From positions 21,399 through 85,398 of the forward strand of contig JAFLJT010000310.1 in NCBI GenBank assembly GCA_022712855.1: DNA of 64,000 nt. Reading direction: 5' to 3'. The position numbers were made by a program, and so were the translations under genes. Positions 9,391-18,558 of the stretch are shown here, in pieces (the first letter of the stretch is position 1; each line of letters starts with the position of its first letter). Below the pieces are notes generated by a model, which did not search any database, had not been told where the DNA came from, and saw only the letters and a program-made list of their open reading frames with translations. The DNA comes from Pseudodesulfovibrio sp. (GTDB taxonomy: Bacteria > Desulfobacterota > Desulfovibrionia > Desulfovibrionales > Desulfovibrionaceae).

Positions 9391-9408
9391 CAAAGTGAAC
9401 CCACTTCT
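9391..9408. repeat. 18-bp repeat caaagtgaacccacttct (copy 2), within an inverted repeat agaagtgg...ccacttct
   Basis: Identical to 3372-3389. Here agaagtgg at 9379-9386 pairs with ccacttct at 9401-9408, at the end of the minus-strand operon. Confidence 0.6.
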
Positions 9409-10345
9409 ATCGCTCTCTCCGGTTGTCCTGCATTACCTCATCTAACACTTTTAATACGGCGTTGCCTCCCTTTCGTGTGAGGTGAACGGTATCATGGAAC
9501 AGTGAAATGTCTTCTGTCAGGTAGTAATATTTTGATGAGTTCAAGTCGAGAAGGGTGTCCTCAGAAGTGAACAATTTTTGAATTTCCTTCTGATAGCCAA
9601 GGTACATGTTTTTTTTCATATCGAAGATTTTTTTGGATTCAGGGTGGTAGTAGGCAAGTATGGTGGTACCTTTTCTTCTTGCCGTTTTTAGTATGTTTTC
9701 GAGGCAGTTTATTGCACTGGGGTCAATGGGAAACGGTGTGGTAAGTCGCGGTGTAGAGCCGACGAATGTGTCGATATCTCTTTTGGTTATCTTGGTACTT
9801 TCTCTTTTGGTTGACATGTATCCCCACCAACTATCCCGATATAAATCTATATCTGGGAACACTGTGTAGAGAAGCTTGTAAGCGTAGAATCTGATTGAAA
9901 AAAGGGAGCCATACGTACTTTTGAGTAACTGCGGTGACAACTCGGAAGTCTTCATCATGGAGTTTTTGGTTAGGTAGGGATTGAGGCATATGATGAGGAA
10001 CCGCATCTTCCCTTTTTCCAAAGCATTGATTGCAGCAGGGGCCACTTCACAGATGTTGGCCCCATTCATGGAAAGATTATACGTTCGTGCACTTTTAATC
10101 TGCTGCGTGTCGTGCATTGTAGCTGACGATGACGAGCCGATAAGGATGGCGTCGAAATTCTTTGGGATATAGTTTAATGACAGAAGGTATTTGGTGGCTC
10201 TGTTGTAAGTCCATACTCGTCTTTCACCGGCTTTTACTTCTCCGTAAAGCCCAAATTCATTCATGTATATATTGAAACCAACACCCATGAAAACAACAAG
10301 GGCTGTTAGTGTGAGTGAGAGGAGGACGAATCGTTTAGAAGTCAA
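9407..10345 (-). CDS. AlgJ/AlgX-like SGNH-fold membrane-anchored protein partnered with MBOAT
   Basis: 312 aa; N-terminal TM, ILIGSSSSATMHD, C-terminal LFHDTVHLTRKGGNAVL; overlaps the MBOAT gene end. Confidence 0.72.
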   Translation of the reverse strand: MTSKRFVLLSLTLTALVVFMGVGFNIYMNEFGLYGEVKAGERRVWTYNRATKYLLSLNYIPKNFDAILIGSSSSATMHDTQQIKSARTYNLSMNGANICEVAPAAINALEKGKMRFLIICLNPYLTKNSMMKTSELSPQLLKSTYGSLFSIRFYAYKLLYTVFPDIDLYRDSWWGYMSTKRESTKITKRDIDTFVGSTPRLTTPFPIDPSAINCLENILKTARRKGTTILAYYHPESKKIFDMKKNMYLGYQKEIQKLFTSEDTLLDLNSSKYYYLTEDISLFHDTVHLTRKGGNAVLKVLDEVMQDNRRER

Positions 10346-11795
10346 AGTATAAAAACTCCTTTTCCACGAAGGAGTTCATGTAGAGAAAGCTGATACACAG
10401 ACACAGCGTGCACATAAGAACGATCCTCAAACTCGGTTTGAACGAGGAGAATTTCTGATGGGTGTTAGGCAGGGCAAATGTCCAGATAGCTGCGCATGTA
10501 GTGAGCAGTGTGCCGACAATCATGTCGAATGAGCCCATGCCATTGAACAGGATCGATTCCTTGATATTCAGGAATAGCGAAAATTGACCATTGAGCCATG
10601 TGGATGGGAGCAGGCCATTGATACCCATCAGGTCTCGCAACATGAGGGTGGCATCAGCCATGGAACTGGCCCGGAAGAAGCACAAGGATATCGCTGTAAC
10701 GGTAAAAGTAAGTACAACACCCAGTACGTGTGGAAGTTTCAAGCCGGTTCGCCGCCATAAATGGTTCAGAATGAGCGCGGCACCGTGAATGCCGCCAAAG
10801 ATGATGAAAGTCCAGGCAGCACCGTGCCACAACCCCGCAATCAGCAGTGTGATGCCTATGGCTGCAAGGGATTTGGTTACAGTAAAAGGTGCCCACGCTC
10901 GCACGATGGGGGTATAAAGATACGTAGTAATAAAATTGCTGAGTGTAATATGCCAGCGCCGCCAGAAATCGATGATATCACCGGACTTGAACGGGCTGTT
11001 GAAGTTGATTGGAAGTGAAATGTTGAAAAAGAGTGCCGCACCGATGGCCATATCCATATATCCGCCAAAATCGTAGTACAATTGGAATGTGTAGCTGAGG
11101 ATTGCGATGAGAGATTCAACGGTGGAGAGCTGGTTCGGTGCGGAAAATCCACTGTCAGCCAATCGAGCGAAAGTGTCGGCTATGACGGTTTTCTTGAAGA
11201 GGCCCACGGAAAAATAGGCAATGCCTTTCGCGATATTGTCGAAGTTCAACCGTTTATTATCGGTTGATTCGAATTGTGGCATGATTTCTCGATGATGCAC
11301 GATTGGGCCGGCTATGAGTTGTGGAAAGAATGCCACAAAGGTTGCATAGTCTACGAAGCTCCCCGGCTTCACGCTCCCTTCGTAGTTATCTACCAGGAAG
11401 GCGATCTGTTGGAGGGAGAAAAAGCTGATGGCCAATGGAAGAGCCAATCGCTCAAATGTATAGTCGAACCCGATGACGGCACTGGCGTTGGCTAGGAAGA
11501 ACCCGGCATATTTAAAATACCCCAGCAGACCAATATTGAAGAGAAGTCCCAGCATGAGGAATGGCCGTTTGTATTTTGGCTTTTTGACCATGTGCGTTGC
11601 TATCAGATAATTAATTATGATTGAGCCGACAATAAGCGGTAGGTAACTGATATTCCAGTAAGAATAGAAAAAAAGTGAACAACCGAGAAGCCATAGGCTG
11701 GCAGGCTTCAGGTATCCTCTGGACGTGAGAAGAAAATAGACGCACACGCAGATGGGCAGGAAGAGAAGTATGTATTCGAATGAATTGAATAGCAT
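10335..11795 (-). CDS. MBOAT O-acyltransferase (AlgI/DltB-type), ending in FLYFDF
   Basis: 486 aa; FWRRWHITLSNFITTYLYTPI ... LIAGLWHGAAWTFIIFGGIHGA; C-terminus EKEFLYFDF*. Confidence 0.93.
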   Translation of the reverse strand: MLFNSFEYILLFLPICVCVYFLLTSRGYLKPASLWLLGCSLFFYSYWNISYLPLIVGSIIINYLIATHMVKKPKYKRPFLMLGLLFNIGLLGYFKYAGFFLANASAVIGFDYTFERLALPLAISFFSLQQIAFLVDNYEGSVKPGSFVDYATFVAFFPQLIAGPIVHHREIMPQFESTDNKRLNFDNIAKGIAYFSVGLFKKTVIADTFARLADSGFSAPNQLSTVESLIAILSYTFQLYYDFGGYMDMAIGAALFFNISLPINFNSPFKSGDIIDFWRRWHITLSNFITTYLYTPIVRAWAPFTVTKSLAAIGITLLIAGLWHGAAWTFIIFGGIHGAALILNHLWRRTGLKLPHVLGVVLTFTVTAISLCFFRASSMADATLMLRDLMGINGLLPSTWLNGQFSLFLNIKESILFNGMGSFDMIVGTLLTTCAAIWTFALPNTHQKFSSFKPSLRIVLMCTLCLCISFLYMNSFVEKEFLYFDF

Positions 11796-11798
11796 CTT

Positions 11799-12218
11799 CT
11801 AAAGTTCTTCAGGGGTTATCAACTCAATGAGACCAATCCCGTTCACGAAAACAAATGCTACGTGTTTTCTGTTGAGTGTGAGGGATGGAGCTGAGTCAGA
11901 AATCAGAATATGATTGATATCTGCTTTCGTCATCTTGGCGAGTGTTAATTCGATGCCGTCGCACTCATAACAGATATGATAGACAAGGGCGGCATGTTGT
12001 TGGAGGTAGGCTTGGATTGGGCTTTCTTCTTCGCCCTGAGTTAATACCTCAACATCCGGCATTGACTGATGTCGACAGTAGCACACTTGCACTTTGTGTG
12101 CAGCTTCATACACGCTCTCGCCAACGTCGTAGCCTAAAGCTGAGAGGAAGGCCGTCGCTGCTATTTCATCGCGGCATGCCAATCCTAAGTGGTGCAGGGT
12201 CAGGCCAAGTGTGTTCAT
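11799..12218 (-). CDS. VOC (glyoxalase/methylmalonyl-CoA epimerase-like) family protein
   Basis: LTLHHLGLACRDEIAATAFLSALGYDVGE ... FVFVNGIGLIELITPEE. ATG at 12218 overlaps the upstream stop (ATGA). Confidence 0.75.
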   Translation of the reverse strand: MNTLGLTLHHLGLACRDEIAATAFLSALGYDVGESVYEAAHKVQVCYCRHQSMPDVEVLTQGEEESPIQAYLQQHAALVYHICYECDGIELTLAKMTKADINHILISDSAPSLTLNRKHVAFVFVNGIGLIELITPEEL

Positions 12219-13189
12219 CTTTTTGGTGTTGGGTTTGCGATGCAAATAAAGCCAAGTGGCATAGTTGGACTGCCCACTAGTGCCGTTCTTTTTTCTATTG
12301 TATCGAATTCTGTTGGTTTTGTTAATGGAACGACACGCTGTTCACTGATGGTTAATCCCGCACTATTGATTAATTCAATCACCTCTTGGGTGGATTCAAA
12401 AAGGTGAAGATGGTCTACGCTCTCCATTCGTATGGCTGCAGAGAGCAAAGCTGTACCAGATGGCTTGAGAACTCGGCGGATTTCTTTGAGCAGATCCTGT
12501 GGCTGGGGTAAATGTTCAAGAACTTCACAGCATATCGCAGCATCAAGAGTGCCTGAGAGCAGAGGGAGAGGTTCGCGGAAGTCCGCATAATCCAGGGAAT
12601 AGTTTTTTTGAGGTATGTCGTATGAATTGAACAGTTTTGTGGCGGCCTTGAGGGCTTCTTCTGCAATGTCGAACCCTATGCCGGTCCTTGCAGGCTTTCC
12701 TTTCAGGCTTTGCCCAAGGTAGAGTCCATGACCACAGCCGAATTCAGCAATCAAACCAGTGCTTGGGAGGTTTGGAAGGAATCTTTGTTCAAAAAAGTTG
12801 AAGAACTCATAGTAGTTTGGGCTTAAAATGAAACACATCAAAAGAGCCGGGACGTAGATGTCTCGATAATACTCACTGTTGGCGTAGACTTCTTTGTGGA
12901 CGGCTTCGAAATCAGTGCAAGCATATTCGCCAGTCTTCAAAAAAGTCTGTTGGCGGGTGAGAAATTCTTTGCTGAATTCTAGAAAAGCACAGATTGCGTT
13001 GTTTATTGGGTCTGGCTTGTCTGATAGATCGATAATTTCTTGAATTCTTTGTTCGTTTTGAGCAAGTAGCCTGTCTCCATAGATTTCCAGCATGCTTGTT
13101 ACCAGTGGATGAAGGTAGGGGGCCTGCTCCATCAGACTGTTGAAGACTTTCGCGCTTGATGGGTATTTCTTACTGAGTTCTTTAAACAT
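12215..13189 (-). CDS. Class I SAM-dependent methyltransferase
   Basis: 324 aa; GLIAEFGCGHGLYLGQSLKG ... LDAAICCEVLEHLPQPQDLLKEIRRVLKPSGTALLS. Confidence 0.88.
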   Translation of the reverse strand: MFKELSKKYPSSAKVFNSLMEQAPYLHPLVTSMLEIYGDRLLAQNEQRIQEIIDLSDKPDPINNAICAFLEFSKEFLTRQQTFLKTGEYACTDFEAVHKEVYANSEYYRDIYVPALLMCFILSPNYYEFFNFFEQRFLPNLPSTGLIAEFGCGHGLYLGQSLKGKPARTGIGFDIAEEALKAATKLFNSYDIPQKNYSLDYADFREPLPLLSGTLDAAICCEVLEHLPQPQDLLKEIRRVLKPSGTALLSAAIRMESVDHLHLFESTQEVIELINSAGLTISEQRVVPLTKPTEFDTIEKRTALVGSPTMPLGFICIANPTPKR

Positions 13190-13227
13190 GGATTGTAAAT
13201 TAGCTCTAAGTTTGATGAGTTGATTTT

Positions 13228-13467
13228 TTAAGAACGCTTGAGGATGGCATCAACAATATTGCCGATGTTTTTCATGGAGTCTAGGTCGCCGAGACCAAAT
13301 TTAAAGTCGAATTCCCGTTCAATGGTCATCATAATGTTAACATTGGCTAAAGAATCCCATTTTTTATAGTCTTTAGCTGAACTGTCACGTGTGAGTTCAA
13401 TGTCCGCTTGACCGAGTATGTCTGTCAGAATTTCTTGAATTGCTATTACGATATCATTTTCTTGCAT
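13228..13467 (-). CDS. Acyl carrier protein (cassette 1)
   Basis: 79 aa; SAKDYKKWDSLANVNIMMTIEREFDFKFG: serine in the DSL-type phosphopantetheine site; start overlaps the FkbH stop (TAATG). Confidence 0.88.
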   Translation of the reverse strand: MQENDIVIAIQEILTDILGQADIELTRDSSAKDYKKWDSLANVNIMMTIEREFDFKFGLGDLDSMKNIGNIVDAILKRS

Positions 13468-15380
13468 TAACTTACCTTAATATGTGTATTTTTTTGTGAA
13501 TATTCATCAGCAACGTCAAATTGCCAAATGCCATGTCCATTGTCTTCCGTGCGGACAAGGTTGAATCCCAATTGTTCATAAAGAGATGAAACAATCTGGT
13601 TTTTCGGTGTTGGAATGTAGTGACCTATTATTTGAGTCGCTTTTTTCTTCTTGGCCTCGGAAACAAAGGCGTCGAACATGGCTAACTCCATGTCGCGCTT
13701 GAAGACGCGACAACTCATGAGCCATAGATCAATGGTTACTGTTGAATCAAGTTGTTTGCCCAAAATTACTGAAACCAGTCCGTTATCGCCGAATTTGTCA
13801 GTCAGTCGTCCATAAATGTCTATATGATCTGTGCTGTCAGCCACGCTCTGGATTTCCGGAAGGGTATAGCGCCGAGTGGTCAGGTTGAATTGGTTTGTCT
13901 TATTGGTCAACTGGGTAATTCTATCAAAATATTGTGGAATGAAAAGAGCGATCTCTGCTTCCATTTCAAGAGAGTCTAGGTAATCCCCGTAGTCGGTGTG
14001 TGCAAGTTTTACCTTGTTCCGACGTGCGTTTTCTGAATAATAACGGCTGCGTTTTAGGTCTTCATTGGAAAGATTGATGGATTCAAACAGCCCGGAACGA
14101 TCTAAGGCTGCTATATAAGAGGAGACATCTGAGCCGGTCGGTCCGCCTGGTTCGATGACCGCTACATCAGGGAGTTGTTTCTTCACGATCTCCCTTTCGG
14201 CCGGGTTGTCGTCAAAGAAGACAAGGGAGTCGATGCCAATGTTGATGCTGGCTGCGATGTCGGCAATGTTTTCGGATTTTGGAGACCAGTTCGCTTGGAT
14301 AATGGTGAAATCGTCCGGTGAAAGGGCACTGTCAGGGTGATTCAATCCTTCAAGGGCATTGGCCTCTTCATTCTTAGAACAGACTGCGAGAATGACGCCT
14401 CGTTCCTTGAGAGCTTTGGCATACTCCTGAAAGGCCAGGAAGGCTGAAGCCTCAGCTGTCTCTCTGCCGAGGCGAATCCCTTCCACTCCATCGTCGCCGA
14501 TGACGCCACCCCAGAGGGTATTGTCGAGGTCGAGTACAAGGCACTTGCTCGCCTTCCCGAAGATGGTTCGTATCAATCCTGCCAAGCTGTGTGCGAGGCG
14601 TGGAATCGCATCGAGGCCCGGCGAACATTTGTAGGCGAACCACGATGAAGGGTCGTGCCAGCTACTTAGACCGACTTCAGCAGCGAGCCTGTCTATATCC
14701 TGAATGATGAGTCCCGGACGCTGTTCTATGGCTCGGGCAAAATGCTGATTTAACTCTCTCACGAAGTGGGTAAGGCCGCGTGGGTCACTGCCGTCCAGAT
14801 TCCCGAGTGTTCTGTGAGGCGGCGGATCGAAATTGTTTTGGATGATGGTACAGCCGTATTTGTTTTCGATCGTGTCCCAAAGTGTTGCGAAAGACTGCAC
14901 TGTCTCGGAGACAAGGTCGTCAACATCTTGCCGAGTAGAGTGGATGGACGGCTGCCTTTTGATGTTGCGAACTGTTGTGTGCAGATAAATGATATCTGGT
15001 TTGAATGCATCCAGTTCTGGGCTGCCAAACATGATATCTTCATAATACTGATTGAATTCGGATTGATGGAATTCTGGCAAAATGCCGCAATTGAGTAGAT
15101 ACAGCTCCAGCATCCCCACAAGTTCAGAGGTGGTGGAACCGCCGAGGATGGCAATCCGTTTTTTTAGCAGGTTAGGCTGGCCCGATAATTTTTTTTGTAG
15201 CTGACGCTTGAGCCTGCCGATTTTTGGGTCGGGCGGGCGGCAGAAGAGCTGCAATGGGGTTGGATAATCCGTACTCTGGCTCACGCTATTTACTGCTAGT
15301 TGATAGTGTTTATTGGTGGGTTTGAAAAACGTCAAAAAATGATTTTTTAAATAATTAGTAGGCACAGTAGTCTTTGTCAA
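13467..15380 (-). CDS. FkbH-like HAD-IIIC protein (probable glyceryl-ACP synthase)
   Basis: 637 aa; SKCLVLDLDNTLWGGVIGDDGVEGIRLG ... FFDDNPAEREIVKKQLPDVAV ... C-terminal GNAT-like segment. Confidence 0.92.
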   Translation of the reverse strand: MTKTTVPTNYLKNHFLTFFKPTNKHYQLAVNSVSQSTDYPTPLQLFCRPPDPKIGRLKRQLQKKLSGQPNLLKKRIAILGGSTTSELVGMLELYLLNCGILPEFHQSEFNQYYEDIMFGSPELDAFKPDIIYLHTTVRNIKRQPSIHSTRQDVDDLVSETVQSFATLWDTIENKYGCTIIQNNFDPPPHRTLGNLDGSDPRGLTHFVRELNQHFARAIEQRPGLIIQDIDRLAAEVGLSSWHDPSSWFAYKCSPGLDAIPRLAHSLAGLIRTIFGKASKCLVLDLDNTLWGGVIGDDGVEGIRLGRETAEASAFLAFQEYAKALKERGVILAVCSKNEEANALEGLNHPDSALSPDDFTIIQANWSPKSENIADIAASINIGIDSLVFFDDNPAEREIVKKQLPDVAVIEPGGPTGSDVSSYIAALDRSGLFESINLSNEDLKRSRYYSENARRNKVKLAHTDYGDYLDSLEMEAEIALFIPQYFDRITQLTNKTNQFNLTTRRYTLPEIQSVADSTDHIDIYGRLTDKFGDNGLVSVILGKQLDSTVTIDLWLMSCRVFKRDMELAMFDAFVSEAKKKKATQIIGHYIPTPKNQIVSSLYEQLGFNLVRTEDNGHGIWQFDVADEYSQKNTHIKVS

Positions 15381-15673
15381 GGAGAGTGGGTGGTGAGGCT
15401 TTTATTATAGCCTATATTCACCTTGACCAGCAAGCAAAGTGCCTATCAAGGGGGCAGATAATTCCACTCCCTCTGGGGTCGTTTTTTCCATTATTTTCAA
15501 TTTTAACTCAGATTGTCTTCGTGGATCAATGTGTCTTTTAGCTCTTTCAGTTTACATTCACCGTAGTACCAAGTCGTTTTTGTCAATCCTTGATGTCTTA
15601 AGCGTTGATGGTGATGGTTTTGTAGTCTGACAAAAGTCTTGAATAGATCGAGAGATAGCCGTACATACTTTGT

Positions 15674-16696
15674 ATGAAAATTCGCAAGGTTCTTGTAACA
15701 GGCGGGGCTGGGTACATAGGGACTCATTGCTGCGTCGAGCTTCTTCAGAGTGGATATGATGTTGTCTGTGCAGACAATTTTTCCAACAGTTCTGCCATAG
15801 CTATAGAGCGAGTTGAGCAGATAACAGGTATGAAGGTTACTTACAGAGAAACGGACTTGTGCGATAAGGCCGAGGTCCGGGCACTGTTCGATGAATACGT
15901 TTTCGATGGAGCGATTCATTTTGCTGGGCATAAGGCGGTGGGCGAATCCATCGAACAACCTTTGCGTTATTACGGCAACAATCTTCTCAGCTTAATCACT
16001 CTGTGCGAAGTTCTGGCTGAGAACCGCTGCAAGAACGTGGTGTTTAGTTCTTCGGCTGCAGTATACAGCTCAATAAACAAGCCCCCCTATGATGAAGAAG
16101 ACTCCATCGATCCGTGCAACCCGTATGGGCGCACGAAGGTCATGATAGAGACCATATTGCATGATCTGCATGCATCGGATCCGGATTGGAACATATCCAT
16201 CCTACGTTATTTCAACCCGGTGGGGGCACACCCGTCAGGACTTATCGGTGAAGACCCATCAGGAACTCCGAACAACCTGATGCCGTACATTGCCCAGGTT
16301 GCTATTGGCCGTCTTGCCGAACTCAAGGTCTTTGGGGATGATTACGATACGCCGGATGGCTCTTGTGTCCGCGATTTCATTCATGTGGTGGACCTTGCAA
16401 AGGGGCATTTGGCTGCACTCAGGAAGCTTGAGGACAGGCCCGGTTGCATGACGCACAACATTGGCACAGGCCATGGAATCAGCGTACTTGAGTTGATTGA
16501 GGCGTTTAAACGGGGCAGCGGAGTTTCTGTACCGTATTCCATAGCCCCACGTCGTGCTGGAGATATGCCCGTTAACTTCGCGGCTACGGACAAGGCGCTA
16601 AAAGAGTTGGGCTGGAAAGCGGAGCTTGGGCTCGATGAGATGGTGCGTGACACCTGGAATTGGCAAACGAAAAATCCGACAGGATACCAAGACTAG
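15674..16696 (+). CDS. galE: UDP-glucose 4-epimerase
   Basis: 340 aa; KVLVTGGAGYIGTHCCVELLQSGYDVVCADNFSNS ... NPYGRTKVMIE. Confidence 0.92.
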   Translation: MKIRKVLVTGGAGYIGTHCCVELLQSGYDVVCADNFSNSSAIAIERVEQITGMKVTYRETDLCDKAEVRALFDEYVFDGAIHFAGHKAVGESIEQPLRYYGNNLLSLITLCEVLAENRCKNVVFSSSAAVYSSINKPPYDEEDSIDPCNPYGRTKVMIETILHDLHASDPDWNISILRYFNPVGAHPSGLIGEDPSGTPNNLMPYIAQVAIGRLAELKVFGDDYDTPDGSCVRDFIHVVDLAKGHLAALRKLEDRPGCMTHNIGTGHGISVLELIEAFKRGSGVSVPYSIAPRRAGDMPVNFAATDKALKELGWKAELGLDEMVRDTWNWQTKNPTGYQD

Positions 16697-16751
16697 ATAC
16701 GTCCACAGTGGAGTTCTTCCACTGGTTATTTATTTGAGAAGGAAAGTTCCA

Positions 16752-17909
16752 ATGCGTGACTGGAAAGCAATCGCTTCGTTCGTTCGACAGCTGTATGCGA
16801 CTGAGGATGACTTTATTGCCCTGCACGAGCCAGGATTTGTCGGCAATGAGAAGGCATACCTTGAGCAGTGCATCGATTCCGGGTTTGTGTCCAGTGTAGG
16901 GAAATTTGTGGACCGGTTCGAGGATGCGGTTGGTGAGTATTGTGATTGTCGAGGCGTAGCTGTGGTCAACGGCACTGCCGCTCTGCATGCCGCCTTACAT
17001 GTGGTTGGTGTTGAGGGCGGTGATGAGGTCATCACGCAGGGGCTTTCCTTTGTTGCTACGCCGAACTCCATCAAGATGGCTGGTGGGAATCCTGTGTTTC
17101 TGGATTGCGACATGGACACCATGGGCCTGTCGCCAATTGCTCTGGATGCGTACCTTGGAACTCATGCGATCCTCAAGAGCGATGGATCTTATAACCGGAA
17201 GACTGGTCAGCGAATCGCGGCGTGTGTTCCGGTACATATTTTTGGTCATGCCTGCCGTATCGAAGAAATCTGTGAAATCTGTGATCAGTGGAAGATTCCA
17301 GTGGTTGAGGATGCTGCCGAAGCTATCGGCAGTACTTACAACGGGAAGGCTCTGGGAACCTTTGGTGCCATGGGGGTCCTGAGTTTCAATGGGAACAAGA
17401 TCATCACCACGGGCGGTGGGGGCATGATTTTGAGCCAGGATACGGCATTGGCAGACAAGGCAAAACACCTGACCACCACGGCAAAGTCCGTTCATGCCTG
17501 GGAGTTCAGTCACGATGCTATGGCGTGGAATTATCGGATGCCCAATGTCAATGCGGCACTCGGCCTGGCTCAATTTGAGCAGCTGGGAGATATCCTTGCG
17601 GACAAGCGTGAAATTTCCAAAGCATATTTGGAGTTCTTTGGAGCACGGGATGAGCGGTTTGTGGTAGCCATGGAGGGATGTGAATCCAACTATTGGCTCA
17701 ACGCCATTGAAGTTGCTGACAGGGAAGTGCGTGATTCGATGTTGCAGTATCTCAATGACAACAAGGTCATGGCGCGCCCTCTTTGGGTTCCCATGCCGGA
17801 TTTGCCCATGTATAGGGATTGCTATTGTGACACATTTGAGAACGGACGATATCTTGCCGACCGCATCGTAAATCTACCCAGTGGTGCCAGGTTTTCGAAA
17901 AGCGATTAA
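16752..17909 (+). CDS. legC: DegT/DnrJ/EryC1/StrS aminotransferase, LegC-like
   Basis: Re-started at ATG 16752 (MRDWKAIASFVRQLY...); VEDAAEAIGSTYNGKALGTFGAMGVLSFNGNKIITTGGGGMI PLP-lysine motif; LegC assignment from general resemblance and context. Confidence 0.85.
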   Translation: MRDWKAIASFVRQLYATEDDFIALHEPGFVGNEKAYLEQCIDSGFVSSVGKFVDRFEDAVGEYCDCRGVAVVNGTAALHAALHVVGVEGGDEVITQGLSFVATPNSIKMAGGNPVFLDCDMDTMGLSPIALDAYLGTHAILKSDGSYNRKTGQRIAACVPVHIFGHACRIEEICEICDQWKIPVVEDAAEAIGSTYNGKALGTFGAMGVLSFNGNKIITTGGGGMILSQDTALADKAKHLTTTAKSVHAWEFSHDAMAWNYRMPNVNAALGLAQFEQLGDILADKREISKAYLEFFGARDERFVVAMEGCESNYWLNAIEVADREVRDSMLQYLNDNKVMARPLWVPMPDLPMYRDCYCDTFENGRYLADRIVNLPSGARFSKSD

Positions 17910-17919
17910 CTCTCGGAGA

Positions 17920-18540
17920 TCATTTGCGTGATTTGATTTTTTTGGCAGGGACTCCACCTACCACAAAGTAGGGCTCCACATCTTTTGTGACCACTGCCCC
18001 TGCTCCGACAATGCAACCGCGGCCTAGAGTTACACCTTGGGTTATCACCGCGTTGGCACCAATCCATACATCGTCTTCAATGGTTATGGGTTTGAAGGTC
18101 AACCCTTGTTCGGCAATGGGGATATCGGTTCGGTCGTAATTATGTGTGGCTGTTTCAATGACCACATTGGGGCCAATCGTAACGTGGTCGCCCATTGAGA
18201 ATACGCCTTTCGGTCCGGATGTTATGCGAACGTTCTTGTTCAGAAAACAATTGTTGCCGATGGTCAACGGCGCATCCAGGCAGTTGAAGGTGCAGAGTGA
18301 TTCGATCAGGGTTCCGGTGCCGATGGAAAGATTTCTGATGCCGAGAATCTGTACCCTTGGCTCTATCTGAAAGTCTGCACCACTGCGCAGGCGACATCTG
18401 TATATTTTTCGGCGTAGAACTATTCCGAGTTCTCCCTGTATGTTTTCTAAGATCGTGTAGACGAATCGGTTGAAAAACTGGGAGAGCGTATTCATGAAAG
18501 AAGATATTCCTGCTGTCGCGCATTGTGTTTTGTTATCCAT
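17920..18540 (-). CDS. Hexapeptide-repeat (LbH) acyltransferase
   Basis: 206 aa; [52 protein letters not shown]. Confidence 0.9.
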   Translation of the reverse strand: MDNKTQCATAGISSFMNTLSQFFNRFVYTILENIQGELGIVLRRKIYRCRLRSGADFQIEPRVQILGIRNLSIGTGTLIESLCTFNCLDAPLTIGNNCFLNKNVRITSGPKGVFSMGDHVTIGPNVVIETATHNYDRTDIPIAEQGLTFKPITIEDDVWIGANAVITQGVTLGRGCIVGAGAVVTKDVEPYFVVGGVPAKKIKSRK

Positions 18541-18558
18541 CAGAGCCTCTTTATCGCT

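Noticed and set aside
13228-15380. Polyketide or NRPS cluster (because of FkbH + ACP)
   Set aside because: No ketosynthase, condensation or thioesterase modules; co-operonic MBOAT and SGNH genes point to polymer acylation.
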